Shown here: in pieces, positions 29,736 to 39,671 of the stretch
Layout: each line of letters begins with the position of its first letter
Position numbering within the stretch: position 1 is the stretch's first letter
Source of the DNA: Azospirillum doebereinerae
GTDB taxonomy: Bacteria > Pseudomonadota > Alphaproteobacteria > Azospirillales > Azospirillaceae
DNA length: 64,000 bases
Direction of reading: 5' to 3'
NCBI RefSeq assembly: GCF_003989665.1
Contig: NZ_RZIJ01000023.1
Coordinates: 1 to 64,000 of the forward strand
The notes under the pieces: generated by a model
Told to the model about the DNA's origin: nothing
Seen by the model: the letters and a program-made list of their open reading frames with translations, nothing else
The model's database searches: none
Program-made: the position numbers and the translations under genes

Positions 29736-30695
29736 ATGACCAGCCTTCGCCTCGTCTTCATGGGCACGCCGGACTTCGCCGTGCCCAGCCTTGCCGCGCT
29801 GATCGCGGCGGGGCACAGTGTCGCCTGCGTCTACAGCCAGCCGCCACGCCCGGCCGGGCGCGGGCAGCAGGTGCAGAAATCCCCCGTCCACCGCTTCGCC
29901 GAGGAGCGCGGCATCCCCGTGCGCACGCCCAAGAGCCTGCGCAACGCCGAGGCGCAGGCCGAGTTCGCGGCGCTCGACGCCGACGCGGCGGTGGTCGCCG
30001 CCTATGGGCTGATCCTGCCGCAGCCGGTCCTCGACGCGCCCCGGCTGGGTTGCGTCAACGTGCACGGCTCCCTGCTGCCGCGCTGGCGCGGGGCGGCACC
30101 GATCCAGCGCTCGATCCTGGCGGGCGACGCGGAGACCGGCATCACCATCATGCAGATGGACGTCGGGCTCGACACCGGCGCGATGCTGTCGAAGGAGGCC
30201 GTGGCGATCACGCCCGCGACCACCGCCAGCGGCCTGCACGACGAACTGGCCGCGCTCGGCGCCCGGATGATCGCCCCGGCGCTGGCGGGGCTCGCCGCCG
30301 GAACGCTGGTCGCCGAGCCGCAGCCCGAGGAGGGCGTGACTTACGCCGCCAAGCTGACGCGCGAGGACGGGCGGCTCGACTGGACGCGGGACGCCGCGTA
30401 TGTGGAGCGGCAGGTGCGGGCGCTGACGCCGTGGCCCGGCTGTTGGTTCGACGTCGGGGCGGAGCGCATCAAGGTGCTGGCCGCCGAGTTGGTGGCCGAC
30501 GCGTCGGGCGCGCCGGGAACCTTGCTGGACGACCGGCTGACCGTGGCCTGCCCCGACGGCGCGGTGCGGCTGACCCGCGTGCAGCGGCCGGGCAAGGCGC
30601 CGGTGGACGGCGCCGCCTTCCTGCGCGGCTTCGCGCTTCCCGTGGGTGGCCCTGTGAGCGGGATTGTCGGCGAATCATGCAACGCTGGAAACTGA
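29736..30695 (+). CDS. fmt: Methionyl-tRNA formyltransferase
   Basis: 319 residues. The formyl-transfer domain begins [18 protein letters not shown] and includes [21 protein letters not shown] with the catalytic Asn and His, and [12 protein letters not shown] with the Asp. The C-terminal tRNA-binding domain (about 210-319) is complete. It formylates Met-tRNA(fMet) for translation initiation. Its end overlaps truA by 19 bases, supporting a def-fmt-truA operon. Confidence 0.97.
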   Translation: MTSLRLVFMGTPDFAVPSLAALIAAGHSVACVYSQPPRPAGRGQQVQKSPVHRFAEERGIPVRTPKSLRNAEAQAEFAALDADAAVVAAYGLILPQPVLDAPRLGCVNVHGSLLPRWRGAAPIQRSILAGDAETGITIMQMDVGLDTGAMLSKEAVAITPATTASGLHDELAALGARMIAPALAGLAAGTLVAEPQPEEGVTYAAKLTREDGRLDWTRDAAYVERQVRALTPWPGCWFDVGAERIKVLAAELVADASGAPGTLLDDRLTVACPDGAVRLTRVQRPGKAPVDGAAFLRGFALPVGGPVSGIVGESCNAGN

Positions 30696-31414
30696 CGGTC
30701 GAGTACGACGGCCGTCCCTTCGTCGGCTGGCAGCGGCAGGACAACGGCCCCTCGGTGCAGCAGAGCCTGGAAGAGGCGGTGCTCCGCCTGTCGGGCGAGA
30801 CCGTGCGCGTCCATGGCTCCGGCCGGACCGACGCCGGGGTCCACGCGCTGGGGCAGGTCTGCCATTTCGACCTCGAGAAGACCTTCACCGGGCTGAAGCT
30901 GCGCGACGCGCTGAACTTCCACCTGAAGCCGGCGCCCATCGCGGTGGTCGCGGTCGAACCGGCGCCCGAGGATTTCCACGCGCGGCTGACCTCCACCGGG
31001 CGTTCCTACGTCTACCGGATCGTCAACCGGCGGGCGCCGCTGGCGCTCGACGTTGGCCGGGCGTGGCACGTCACCCGGCCGCTGAACGCCGAGGCGATGC
31101 ACGAAGCCGCGCAGGTTCTGGTGGGCGCGCACGACTTCACCAGCTTCCGCGCGTCGCTCTGCCAAGCCAAGTCGCCGCTGAAGACGCTCGACCGGCTGGA
31201 TGTGGAGCGGGTGGGCGACGAGATCCGCGTCCACGCCGCCGCGCGCTCCTTCCTGCACCATCAGGTGCGGAACATGGTCGGCACGCTGGAACTGGTGGGG
31301 ATCGGCAAGTGGGGTGCGGCCGACCTGCGCCGCGCGCTGGAGGCCCGCGACCGTTCCAAGGCCGGGCCGACCGCGCCGCCGGATGGGCTCTACTTCGTCT
31401 CCGCGCGGTATTGA
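30677..31414 (+). CDS. truA: tRNA pseudouridine(38-40) synthase
   Basis: 245 residues. The catalytic Asp is in [18 protein letters not shown] (about 50-67), and the second conserved block is [15 protein letters not shown] (about 193-207). It modifies uridines 38-40 in the anticodon arm. ATG 30677 lies inside the end of fmt, a usual arrangement for translational coupling. Confidence 0.97.
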   Translation: MQRWKLTVEYDGRPFVGWQRQDNGPSVQQSLEEAVLRLSGETVRVHGSGRTDAGVHALGQVCHFDLEKTFTGLKLRDALNFHLKPAPIAVVAVEPAPEDFHARLTSTGRSYVYRIVNRRAPLALDVGRAWHVTRPLNAEAMHEAAQVLVGAHDFTSFRASLCQAKSPLKTLDRLDVERVGDEIRVHAAARSFLHHQVRNMVGTLELVGIGKWGAADLRRALEARDRSKAGPTAPPDGLYFVSARY

Positions 31415-31468
31415 GGGGCGACGGGGTTTGCCGTTACGCTGGAGATCCCGCCACCTCCGGGCCGCTCC

Positions 31469-32779
31469 GTGCTCCGCATTCTCCTGCTGTTGGCCGCTTC
31501 GCTTCTGCTGCTGTCCGGGTGCGGCATCGACGCCGACCAGGATGTGCTGTGCCGCCGGCTGATTCCGGCCTTCGAATCCGATCCCATCACGGATGCCTGG
31601 ACGCGGATGGACGCCGAGGACCGGCGCGTCGTCCGCATCGATTACCGCACGGGCGGGGAGGCCCACTGGATCGCCTGCCGCTACGCCGGCGCCGCGACCG
31701 AGGCGGGCCGCACGGTGCTGGAGGCGGTCGCCACCGACCGCACCGGCTGGCTGCCGCCGATGCGTTTCGCCATGCTGGAGCAGTGGATCCGCATCAAGCC
31801 GCCGCGCCACGACGCGGCCCCCGCCGCCGCCATCGTCCGCTCGCCGCCGACCGCCTGGACGCCGTGGCTGTTCCTGCTGCAACAGGTCATCAACGCGGCG
31901 ACGGTGGCCTGCGTCTACGGACTGCTGGCGCTGGGCTACACGCTGGTCTACGCCATCCTCGGCCAGATCAACCTCGCGATGGGCGAGCTAACCATGGTCG
32001 GCGCCATGCTGACGGCGATGGCGGCGGCCGGGCTGGGCATGGCGGGTTGGGCGGACTGGCCGCCGGCCCTGCTGGGCGTGCTGGTGCTGGTCATGGGCTT
32101 CACCGCCGCGCAGGGCTGGGCGATGGACCGGCTGGTGTTCCGCCGGCTGCGCAAGACCCGCTCGCACACGCCGCTGATCGTCGCGGTCGGGCTGTCGGTG
32201 GCCTACCAGGAGGGGGTGCGGCTGCTGCACGGCGCGCGGGACTGGTGGCCGGCGCCGGTGCTGGCCGACCGCCACGACCTGATCGGCGACGGAGCCTTCA
32301 CGGTGACGGCGCTGTCCTCGCAGCTGGCGATCCTGGCGCTGACCGGCGGGCTCTACGCGCTGCTGTGGGGGATCATGCAGCGGACGCCCTTCGGCCGGGC
32401 GCACCGCGCCTGCACCGACGACGTGGCGGCGGCGGAATTGGTGGGGGTGGATGTGAACCGGACGGTGGCGATCACCTTCGCCATCGGCGGCGGGCTGGCG
32501 GCGGTCGCGGGGGCGGTGATCGCGCTGTATTACGGCGGGGTGAACTTCTTCACCGGCTACCTGATCGGCTTCAAGGCGCTGGCGGCGGCGGTGGTCGGCG
32601 GCATCGGCTCGGTGCCGGGGGCGATGCTGGGCGGCGCGCTGCTGGGGCTGGTGGAGACCTTCTGGTCGGCCTATTTCGTCATCGCCTACAAGGACATCGT
32701 CGCCTTCGGGCTGCTGACGCTGTTCCTGATCTACCGCCCGCAGGGATTGCTGGGGCAGCCGCGCGGGCGGGGCGATTGA
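31469..32779 (+). CDS. LivH-type ABC permease with lipoprotein-like N-terminal domain
   Basis: 436 residues, GTG start. Residues about 130-436 are a standard LivH branched-chain-type permease: VYGLLALGYTLVYAILGQINLAMGELTMVGA, the EAA-like RTPFGRAHRACTDDVAAAELVGVDVNRT loop, and GGIGSVPGAMLGGALLGLVE. Before this comes a signal-like helix with a lipobox, LLLLSGCG (Cys18), and about 110 periplasmic-looking residues with the motif VLCRRLIPAFESD. No LivM, LivG, LivF or binding-protein gene adjoins it, which is unusual because these subunits are normally encoded together. It follows truA by 54 bases and may share its transcript. Substrate unknown. Confidence 0.82.
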   Translation: MLRILLLLAASLLLLSGCGIDADQDVLCRRLIPAFESDPITDAWTRMDAEDRRVVRIDYRTGGEAHWIACRYAGAATEAGRTVLEAVATDRTGWLPPMRFAMLEQWIRIKPPRHDAAPAAAIVRSPPTAWTPWLFLLQQVINAATVACVYGLLALGYTLVYAILGQINLAMGELTMVGAMLTAMAAAGLGMAGWADWPPALLGVLVLVMGFTAAQGWAMDRLVFRRLRKTRSHTPLIVAVGLSVAYQEGVRLLHGARDWWPAPVLADRHDLIGDGAFTVTALSSQLAILALTGGLYALLWGIMQRTPFGRAHRACTDDVAAAELVGVDVNRTVAITFAIGGGLAAVAGAVIALYYGGVNFFTGYLIGFKALAAAVVGGIGSVPGAMLGGALLGLVETFWSAYFVIAYKDIVAFGLLTLFLIYRPQGLLGQPRGRGD

Positions 32780-32829
32780 GGTTCCTATCGGGACGCTAAG
32801 TGGACTAAACAGGGGGGCGCCACGTTCAG

Positions 32830-32955
32830 CCACGCTTTGCCCCCTCCCCCTCCCTCCCCCGCCTGCGGCGGGAGAGGGGGCCGGCCCCTTGTCGGTGTTC
32901 GGCGGAGTTCCCTCTCCCGCGCAGCGGGGGAGGGTTAGGGAGGGGGCAAACGTGG
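32830..32955. repeat. Composite palindromic element copy D
   Basis: The outer arms ccacg(c)tttgccccct (about 32830-32845) and agggggcaaacgtgg pair almost perfectly. Inside are hairpins of the ctcccccgcctgcggcgggag and ctcccgcgcagcggggg types, separated by cttgtcggtgttcggcgg. The inner spacer closely matches copy B (tgtcggcgttcagcgg). The element fills most of the space between the permease gene and phnA. Confidence 0.8.
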
Positions 32956-33006
32956 CCGCACCAACAACTCTGCTCAAGAATGCCGCTCCCGGCGGCGAGG
33001 AACACG

Positions 33007-33363
33007 ATGTCCGACGATCTGAAGTGCCCGCAATGCGGTTCCGAGCATGTCTACCAGGACGGCAGCCTGTGGATCTGCCCGGAATGCGCCCATGAATGGA
33101 ACCCGGAGACCGCCGCGAGCGACGCCGCCGCGCAAGCCGCCCAGGGCGGCGTGCGGGACGCCAACGGCAACCCGCTCGCCGATGGCGACAGCGTCACCGT
33201 GATCAAGGATCTGAAGGTCAAGGGCTCGTCCCTGGTCGTCAAGGGCGGCACCAAGGTCAAGGGCATCCGCTTGGTGGACGCGACCGACGGGCACAACATC
33301 TCGTGCAAGGTCGACGGCATCGGCGCGATGAACCTGAAGTCGGAATTCGTCAAGAAGGCCTGA
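33007..33363 (+). CDS. phnA: PhnA/YjdM family zinc-ribbon protein
   Basis: 118 residues. An N-terminal zinc ribbon ([25 protein letters not shown], four cysteines) precedes a C-terminal SH3-like domain ([29 protein letters not shown]). Despite the name, PhnA of this type is not needed for phosphonate degradation in E. coli; its function is unclear. ATG 33007 follows GAGGAA. It stands alone between a palindromic element and a bidirectional terminator. Confidence 0.93.
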   Translation: MSDDLKCPQCGSEHVYQDGSLWICPECAHEWNPETAASDAAAQAAQGGVRDANGNPLADGDSVTVIKDLKVKGSSLVVKGGTKVKGIRLVDATDGHNISCKVDGIGAMNLKSEFVKKA

Positions 33364-33392
33364 TCCGGCCGACGCAAAGGACCGGCACAAAG

Positions 33393-33431
33393 AAAAAGCC
33401 CCGGTGGACCGATCGTCCACCGGGGCTTTTT
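33393..33431. terminator. Bidirectional terminator between phnA and leuC
   Basis: A perfect 17-bp stem (33393-33409 with 33415-33431, loop cgatc) has A residues on the left and T residues on the right, so it gives a T-run for both converging transcripts. Confidence 0.92.
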
Positions 33432-33452
33432 TCATGCCCGAAGCGAAAGCGC

Positions 33453-34859
33453 TCAGGCGAGGTCGCGCACATCGGCCAGATGGCCGGTCACCGCCGCCGC
33501 CACGGCCATGCCGGGGCTGACGAGATGGGTGCGGCCGCCACGGCCCTGACGGCCCTCGAAGTTGCGGTTCGAGGTGGACGCGCTGCGCTCGCCCGGCGCC
33601 AGACGGTCGGCGTTCATCGCCAGGCACATCGAGCAGCCCGGCTCGCGCCACTCGAAGCCGGCCTCGACGAAGACCTTGTCCAGCCCCTCTTCCTCGGCCT
33701 GCTCCTTGACCAGACCCGAGCCCGGAACCACCAGCGCCCGCACGCCCTCGGCAACCTTGCGGCCCTTGGCGAGGTCGGCGGCGGCGCGCAGATCCTCGAT
33801 GCGGCCGTTGGTGCAGGAGCCGATGAACACCGTGTCGACCTTGACGCTGGACAGCGGCTGGCCGGGCGTCAGGCCCATGTAGGCCAGCGAGCGCTCGACG
33901 GCGGCGCGCTTGCCCTCGTCGGCGATGTCGGCCGGGTTCGGCACGGTCGCGGTGATCGGCAGCACGTCCTCGGGGCTGGTGCCCCAGGTGACCTGCGGCT
34001 CGATCGCGGCGGCGTCCAGCACGACGGTGGCGTCGTAGACCGCGCCCTCGTCGGACGGCAGGGTCTTCCAATAGGCGACGGCCTGCTCGTAGGCGCCGGC
34101 CTTGGGCGCCATGGCGCGGCCCTTGACGTACTCGAAGGTCTTCTCGTCGGGCGCGATCAGGCCGGCGCGGGCGCCGCCCTCGATGGCCATGTTGCAGACG
34201 GTCATGCGGCCTTCCATCGACAGCTCGCGGATGGCGTCGCCCGCGAACTCGATGACGTAGCCGGTGCCGCCGGCGGTGCCGATCTTGCCGATGATCGCCA
34301 GCACGATGTCCTTGGCGGTCACGCCGGGGTTCAACGCGCCGTCGACGCGGACCAGCATGTTCTTGGCCGGCTTCTGGATCAGCGTCTGGGTGGCGAGCAC
34401 GTGCTCGACCTCGGACGTGCCGATGCCGAAGGCCAGCGCGCCGAACGCCCCGTGGGTGGCGGTGTGGCTGTCGCCGCAGACGATGGTGGCGCCGGGCAGG
34501 GTGAAGCCCTGTTCGGGCCCGACGATGTGGACGATGCCCTGGCGGATGTCGTCCATCGGGAAGTAGCGGACGCCGAAGTCACGGGCGTTCTTGTCCAGCG
34601 TCTCGACCTGGATGCGGCTTTCCTCCTCGACGATGCCCTTGGAGCGGTCCGTCGTGGGGACGTTGTGGTCGGGGACGGCGAGAGTGGCTTCCGGGCGGCG
34701 CACTTGGCGGCCGGCGACGCGCAACCCCTCGAACGCCTGCGGGCTGGTCACTTCGTGGACCAGATGGCGGTCGATGTAGAGGATGCAGGTGCCGTCATCC
34801 TGGCGGTGCACGACGTGGCTGTCCCAGATCTTGTCGAACAGAGTGCGCGGCTTGGACAT
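33453..34859 (-). CDS. leuC: 3-isopropylmalate dehydratase, large subunit
   Basis: 468 residues, aconitase family. It isomerises 2- and 3-isopropylmalate in leucine synthesis together with LeuD. The [4Fe-4S] cysteines are visible in [15 protein letters not shown] (about 346) and CSMCLAMN (about 407-414); [33 protein letters not shown] is the classic N-terminal block. The leuD gene is not next to it within this window, as is common in alphaproteobacteria. The start is preceded by a purine-rich GAGAGAG. Confidence 0.97.
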   Translation of the reverse strand: MSKPRTLFDKIWDSHVVHRQDDGTCILYIDRHLVHEVTSPQAFEGLRVAGRQVRRPEATLAVPDHNVPTTDRSKGIVEEESRIQVETLDKNARDFGVRYFPMDDIRQGIVHIVGPEQGFTLPGATIVCGDSHTATHGAFGALAFGIGTSEVEHVLATQTLIQKPAKNMLVRVDGALNPGVTAKDIVLAIIGKIGTAGGTGYVIEFAGDAIRELSMEGRMTVCNMAIEGGARAGLIAPDEKTFEYVKGRAMAPKAGAYEQAVAYWKTLPSDEGAVYDATVVLDAAAIEPQVTWGTSPEDVLPITATVPNPADIADEGKRAAVERSLAYMGLTPGQPLSSVKVDTVFIGSCTNGRIEDLRAAADLAKGRKVAEGVRALVVPGSGLVKEQAEEEGLDKVFVEAGFEWREPGCSMCLAMNADRLAPGERSASTSNRNFEGRQGRGGRTHLVSPGMAVAAAVTGHLADVRDLA

Positions 34860-35013
34860 CGGAAATCTCTCTCGCGGATACGGTAGGCGCGGAACGAAAC
34901 GGAGGGCCGCACAATAGCGTTGTGTCGCCGCAGGGACAAGCTTGGCAAAGCGTCTTTCGCCGCAAGCCTGCTTCCCGCAACTTTCTAACGCTGGCGGCGT
35001 TTCACGGCGGATT

Positions 35014-36468
35014 TCACGGCAGCATCTTGCCGGGGTTCAGCAGGCCGTCCGGGTCCAGCGTGGCCTTGACGGCGCGCAGCAGGTCGAACTCCACCGGCCC
35101 CTTGATGACCGGCATCTCGTCCTTCTTGAAGCGCCCGACGCCGTGCTCGGCGGAGATCGAGCCGTCGAGCGCGAAGATCACCTCGTTGACGACGTGGCAG
35201 ATCTCGTCCCAGCGGTCGAGATAGGTCTTGGTGTCGGCGCCCTCGGGCTGGCTGAGGTTGAAGTGGATGTTGCCGTCGCCGACATGGCCGAAGGGGGTCG
35301 GGCGGATGCCGGGGCAGGCGGTCGCCACCGCCGCCTCGGCCAGATCGATGAACTCGGCGACGCGGGAGACCGGGACCGACACGTCGTTCTTGATCGAGCC
35401 GCCCTCGAACTTCTGCGCCTCGACGATGGCCTCGCGGATGAACCAGAGCTGCTTGGCTTGGCTTTCCGACTGGGCGAGCGTCGCGTCGGTGGCCAGTTCG
35501 GCCTCGAAGGCCTCGGCGAAGGCGGCCTCGACGGTGTCCTGGAAGCTGTCGGACTTGGTGCCGGCGGTCAGCTCGGTGATGACGTACCAGGGCGACGGCG
35601 CCGAGAGCGGGTCGATGGTGCCGGCGACGTGCTTGAGGGCGAAGTCCAGGCAGCGGCGCGACATCAGCTCGAAGGCCGAGACGGCGTCGCCGGACGCGGA
35701 ACGCAGCCGGGCCAGCAGCGCCACGGCGGCGGCCGGGCTCGGCACCGCGACGAAGGCGGTGATCGACTGGCGCGGGCGCGGGAACAGCTTCAGCACGGCG
35801 CCGGTGACGATGCCCAGCGTGCCCTCGGCGCCGATGAACAGGTTCTTCAGGTCGTAGCCGGTGTTGTTCTTGCGCAGGCGGCGCATCCCGTCCCAGACGC
35901 GCCCGTCGGCCAGCACCACCTCCAGACCCAGCACGAGGTCGCGGGTGTTGCCGTAGCGCAGCACGTTGATGCCGCCGGCGTTGGTGGAGATCAGCCCGCC
36001 GAGCTGCGCCGTGCCCTCCGAACCGAGGCTCAGCGGGAACAGCCGGTCGGCCTCGGCCGCCGCGTTCTGCACGGCGGTCAGCACGACGCCGGCGTCGACC
36101 GTCATCGTGTAGTTCAGCGCGTCGATCTCGCGGATGCGGTTCATCCGCGACAGGCTCAACACGATCTCGCGGCCGTCCTCGTAGGGGATCGAGCCGCCGA
36201 CGAGGCCGGTGTTGCCGCCCTGCGGCACGATGGGGATCCCGGCCCCGGCGCAGATCCGGACGACGGCGGCGACCTCTTCCGTGTTGGCCGGGCGGACGAC
36301 GGCCGGGCTGTTGCCCTTGAAGCGCCCGCGCCACTCCGACAGGTAGGGCGCCATGTCGGCGGCGTCGGTCAGAATGCCGGACGGACCGACGATGGCGCGG
36401 ATCTGGTCGAGGGCGGCGGCGAGGGTCGTCATGGCGCGGGGTCCGGCGATGGTGAAGGGTGGAGGCAT
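35014..36468 (-). CDS. FAD-linked D-2-hydroxyglutarate/D-lactate dehydrogenase family
   Basis: 484 residues, PCMH-type flavoprotein. The FAD site is [14 protein letters not shown] (about 82-95); [18 protein letters not shown] and [22 protein letters not shown] follow. The C-terminal FAD-linked oxidase domain has [19 protein letters not shown] and [12 protein letters not shown], typical of D-2-hydroxyglutarate dehydrogenases. It lies 43 bases downstream of tsaC on the same strand. A hydroxyacid-oxoacid transhydrogenase, which makes D-2-hydroxyglutarate, is encoded 2 kb away; this supports but does not prove that substrate. ATG 36468 has AGAAGGG upstream; ATG 36432 is an alternative. Confidence 0.88.
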   Translation of the reverse strand: MPPPFTIAGPRAMTTLAAALDQIRAIVGPSGILTDAADMAPYLSEWRGRFKGNSPAVVRPANTEEVAAVVRICAGAGIPIVPQGGNTGLVGGSIPYEDGREIVLSLSRMNRIREIDALNYTMTVDAGVVLTAVQNAAAEADRLFPLSLGSEGTAQLGGLISTNAGGINVLRYGNTRDLVLGLEVVLADGRVWDGMRRLRKNNTGYDLKNLFIGAEGTLGIVTGAVLKLFPRPRQSITAFVAVPSPAAAVALLARLRSASGDAVSAFELMSRRCLDFALKHVAGTIDPLSAPSPWYVITELTAGTKSDSFQDTVEAAFAEAFEAELATDATLAQSESQAKQLWFIREAIVEAQKFEGGSIKNDVSVPVSRVAEFIDLAEAAVATACPGIRPTPFGHVGDGNIHFNLSQPEGADTKTYLDRWDEICHVVNEVIFALDGSISAEHGVGRFKKDEMPVIKGPVEFDLLRAVKATLDPDGLLNPGKMLP

Positions 36469-36511
36469 CGTTGCGACCCTTCTACAATCTCCCGGCCCGC
36501 AATTCCATCCG

Positions 36512-37507
36512 CTACGCAGGGCGCGGGGCTGCCGCGCGGCGCAGGCGGTCGTTGATCGCTACGCCCAGCCCTTCGTCGGGGATCGGCATCACGGCGATGC
36601 GGGGGGCGCCGCTCTGGTCGAGTTGACGCAAGTGGCTGAACAGGTTCGCCGCCGCCTCGTCGAGGTCGCCCTGCAGGCTGAGGTTCAGGCGGGTCGCGCC
36701 GCCGAAGACGAAGCGGTCGGGGCCGAAGGTCAGGAACGCCTCGTCGGCCTCCGCCGAGGGGGCGTTGAGGCGGACCGACGCGTTGGGCGCGTAGTGGCTT
36801 TCCAGTTGGCCGGGGGCTTTCGGCGCGGTCGGGTCGCCGGCCGAAACGCGGATCGGCCCGATCAGCCGCTCCATCTCCTCGGGCAGCACGGCGCCGGGGC
36901 GCAGGATCACCGGCTCCGGCCCGGTCAGGTCGATGACGGTGGACTCCAGCCCCACTTGGCACTTGCCGCCGGTGACGATGCCGTCCACCCGCTCGCCGAG
37001 GCTTTCCAGCACATGGTGCGGCGTGGTCGGGCTGACGGCGCCGGAGCGGTTGGCGCTGGGCGCCGCGATGGGGATGCCGGCGGCCTTCAGCAGGGACTGG
37101 GCCAGCGGGTGGCCGGGCACGCGGATCGCCACGCTATCCAGCCCGGCGCTGACCAGCAGCGACAGGGCGGAGTTCGCTGGGCGCGGCAGCACCATGGTCA
37201 GGGGGCCGGGCCAGAACTGCTGGGCCAGCTCGTAGGCGCGGTCGTTGAAGATCGCCCAGCGTTGGGCGGTGGCCAGATCGGGCAGATGGGCGATCAGCGG
37301 GTTGAACTGCGGGCGCCCCTTGGCGGCGAAGATCGCGGCGACCGCGCGATCGTCGGTGGCGTCGCCGCCAAGGCCGTAGACCGTCTCGGTCGGGAAGGCG
37401 ACGAGCCGGCCGGCGCGCAGCAGTTCGGCGGCGCGATGGATGCCGGGCGGGGTGGCGGGGATCAGCGCCGGGCGCTTCTCACCGGAGGAGGAAGGATCGT
37501 CGGTCAC
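36512..37507 (-). CDS. tsaC: L-threonylcarbamoyladenylate synthase (Sua5/YrdC)
   Basis: 331 residues, GTG start. The YrdC domain (about 25-205) shows RLVAFPTETVYGLGGDATDD and KGRPQFNPLIAHL, then GPLTMVLPRP and the PSANRSGAVSPTTPHHV block. A C-terminal Sua5 domain (about 225-331, SAGDPTAPKAPGQLESHYAPN...) is present, so it is the long Sua5 form. It makes threonylcarbamoyl-AMP for the t6A37 tRNA modification. It is divergently oriented to the ParA-like gene. Confidence 0.95.
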   Translation of the reverse strand: MTDDPSSSGEKRPALIPATPPGIHRAAELLRAGRLVAFPTETVYGLGGDATDDRAVAAIFAAKGRPQFNPLIAHLPDLATAQRWAIFNDRAYELAQQFWPGPLTMVLPRPANSALSLLVSAGLDSVAIRVPGHPLAQSLLKAAGIPIAAPSANRSGAVSPTTPHHVLESLGERVDGIVTGGKCQVGLESTVIDLTGPEPVILRPGAVLPEEMERLIGPIRVSAGDPTAPKAPGQLESHYAPNASVRLNAPSAEADEAFLTFGPDRFVFGGATRLNLSLQGDLDEAAANLFSHLRQLDQSGAPRIAVMPIPDEGLGVAINDRLRRAAAPRPA

Positions 37508-37620
37508 GGCGTCTTTCTAGCGGCTGGCCGCAAGGTGTCAATTCGCGCGGTTGCACCCATCTCATCGCAAGGCTATGAGGGACGTTGGGTTTTTCCAACG
37601 ACAACATGATGGGTGCGGGC

Positions 37621-38265
37621 ATGACGGGCAAGGTCTTCACCGTGGCGCAGCAGAAAGGCGGCGCCGGCAAGACCACGCTGGCGGCCCACCTCGCCATCGC
37701 CTGGGCGCAGCTCGGCCATTCGGTCGCCACGGTCGACATCGACCCGCAGGGCAGCCTGACCCGCTGGCACGCGGTGCGGAGCGAGGCGACCGGCGGCGAG
37801 CCCGGCTTCACCCATGTGCAGATCAACGGCTGGCGCACCCAGGCGGAGGTCGAGAAACTGACGCGGACCCACGATATCGTCGTGGTGGACAGCCCGCCCC
37901 ACGCCCAGACGGAGGCGCGCATCGCAGTCCGCGCCGCGACGCTGGTGGTGGCGCCGGTGCAGCCGAGCCCGATGGACCTCTGGGCCGTCCACCCGACCAT
38001 CGAGCTGGCCGGGCAGGAGAAGCGCCGGCTGCTGCTGGTGCTGAACCGCGTTCCGCCGCGCGCCCGCATCGCCGACGAACTGATCGCCAAGGTGCACGAG
38101 CTGGTGGCCCCGCCGGCCGTCGATCTGGCGCGGGCGCAGATCGGCAACCGCACCGCCTACGCCGGCACCCTGATGAGCGGCTTCTCGGTGACCGAGGCCG
38201 CCCGCAAGTCGCAAGCCTCGGTGGAGATGCAGGCGCTGGCCGAGGAAATTCTGGCGCGGGCGTGA
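37621..38265 (+). CDS. Orphan ParA/MinD-like ATPase
   Basis: 214 residues. The deviant Walker A motif QQKGGAGKTTLAAHLA (about 8-23) carries the signature lysine; Walker A' is VDIDPQGSLTRW, and Walker B is HDIVVVDSPPH. There is no ParB gene beside it, so it is an orphan of the family that positions protein or DNA cargo; a MipZ- or PpfA-like role is possible. In-frame ATGs at 37585, 37606 and 37609 precede; 37621 (MTGKVFTVAQQKGGAGK) is chosen because ParA proteins start just before the Walker A strand. A parS-like site exists 22 kb away, but no link is shown. Confidence 0.85.
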   Translation: MTGKVFTVAQQKGGAGKTTLAAHLAIAWAQLGHSVATVDIDPQGSLTRWHAVRSEATGGEPGFTHVQINGWRTQAEVEKLTRTHDIVVVDSPPHAQTEARIAVRAATLVVAPVQPSPMDLWAVHPTIELAGQEKRRLLLVLNRVPPRARIADELIAKVHELVAPPAVDLARAQIGNRTAYAGTLMSGFSVTEAARKSQASVEMQALAEEILARA

Positions 38266-38287
38266 GGGAGGACGACGCTCTCCTCCC

Positions 38288-39598
38288 TCACCAGTACCGC
38301 ATCGCGTCCAGGTACAGCCCGCGCAGGTCGTCGTCCGACACCGGGCGGGGCGCGATGGTCAGCAGGCGCTGCTGCGACGCCGCCCCCCGCACCAGCCCCG
38401 GAAGGTCGGCCTCGCCGTAGCCCAGCGCCGACAGACCGTTGGGCAGCCCCGTCGCCCGCATCATCGCGATCAGACGCGTCGCCAGCAGCGCGCCGCCGTC
38501 CTCCGGCCCGGCGCCGCGCGTGTCGGCGCCCAGCGCCTCGGCGGCGCGCAGATGGGCCTCGGGCGCCGCCGGGCCGGTGAAGCGGAAGGCGGCCGGGGCG
38601 TTCAGCACCACCGAGATGCCGTGCGGCACCATCGGGTCGACCGCGTCGTAGCCGGTCGCGGTGAAGCTGTGGTTCATCCCGGCCACCGAATAGGACATGG
38701 CGTGCGGGATGTGGACGCCGGCGTTGCCGAAGGCCAGACCCGCCAGCGTCGCCGCGAACATCAGCGCGTCGCGCGCCTCCGAATCGGTCGGGTCGTTGAC
38801 CGCCCGCTCCAGCCACAGCCCGCCGAGCCGGATCGCCTGGAGGCTGCCGATGTCCGACCACGGGTTCGCCCCCTGGTAGGGCGGCCGCGCGGTGGGGGTC
38901 TCCGGCCGTGGCCGCGAGCGGTAGGGGCGCGCCGTGTGGCTCTCGATGGCGTGGGTCAGCACGTCGAAGCCGGTGGCGGCGATGGCGCCCGGCGGCAGGC
39001 TGTCGATGGTGCGCGGATCGACCACCGCCAGCGTCGGCCGCAGGAAGCGCGAGGAGATGCCGGTCTTCACCTGCTTCTCGACATGGTCGAAGATGGCGAC
39101 GCCGGTGGTCTCGCTGCCGGTACCGCAGGTCGTCGGGCAGGCGATGTGCGGCTTGACGGGACCGGGAACCGGGCGCCCCTCGCCCAGCGGCTTGTTGACG
39201 TAGGCGAGGAAATCCGCCGGGTGGGTGGCGTAGAGATTCGCCGCCTTGGCCGTGTCGATCACCGAGCCGCCGCCGATGGAGATGTACCCGTCGAACCCGC
39301 CCTCGGCCGCGAAATCCGCCGCGTCGAGGAAGGAGGCGCTGGTCGGCTCCACCCGGCAGCGGTCGTAGACCACCGCGTCGATTCCCGCCGCCTTCAGCGA
39401 GTCGAGCGCCGCCGCGAAGGGCGCCGTCGCCGCCACGCGCGGATCGGTGAACAGCGCGACCCGGCGCATGCCCAGCGCCTCGGCGTCGCCGCCCAGCTCG
39501 GCCAGCATGCCGGGGCCGAACTTCATGCGCGCGGCCTCGACGGTGAAGCCGACCTCGCCGTCGGGCTGGATGGGATAGGCGTCGCCGGACCGGGTCAT
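38288..39598 (-). CDS. Hydroxyacid-oxoacid transhydrogenase (iron-containing ADH family)
   Basis: 436 residues, group III iron-dependent alcohol dehydrogenase of the ADHFE1/HOT subgroup. NAD-site blocks are GYISIGGGSVIDTAKAANL (about 104-122) and ACPTTCGTGSETTGVAIF; metal-ligand regions are GFDVLTHAIESHTARPY and AGVHIPHAMSYSVAGMNHSF. The inserted segment RPRPETPTARPPYQGANPWSD is characteristic of HOT rather than of simple alcohol dehydrogenases. HOT oxidises 4-hydroxybutyrate using 2-oxoglutarate and releases D-2-hydroxyglutarate. ATG 39598 follows GAGAGGAG. It lies 73 bases downstream of the DUF2339 gene. Confidence 0.87.
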   Translation of the reverse strand: MTRSGDAYPIQPDGEVGFTVEAARMKFGPGMLAELGGDAEALGMRRVALFTDPRVAATAPFAAALDSLKAAGIDAVVYDRCRVEPTSASFLDAADFAAEGGFDGYISIGGGSVIDTAKAANLYATHPADFLAYVNKPLGEGRPVPGPVKPHIACPTTCGTGSETTGVAIFDHVEKQVKTGISSRFLRPTLAVVDPRTIDSLPPGAIAATGFDVLTHAIESHTARPYRSRPRPETPTARPPYQGANPWSDIGSLQAIRLGGLWLERAVNDPTDSEARDALMFAATLAGLAFGNAGVHIPHAMSYSVAGMNHSFTATGYDAVDPMVPHGISVVLNAPAAFRFTGPAAPEAHLRAAEALGADTRGAGPEDGGALLATRLIAMMRATGLPNGLSALGYGEADLPGLVRGAASQQRLLTIAPRPVSDDDLRGLYLDAMRYW

Positions 39599-39671
39599 CG
39601 TGGGGTGCTCCTCTCTCGGGATCGGGGTTCTGGTGCCCGTCCCGGATGGGAGCGCGGGAGGCGGCGGGCTG

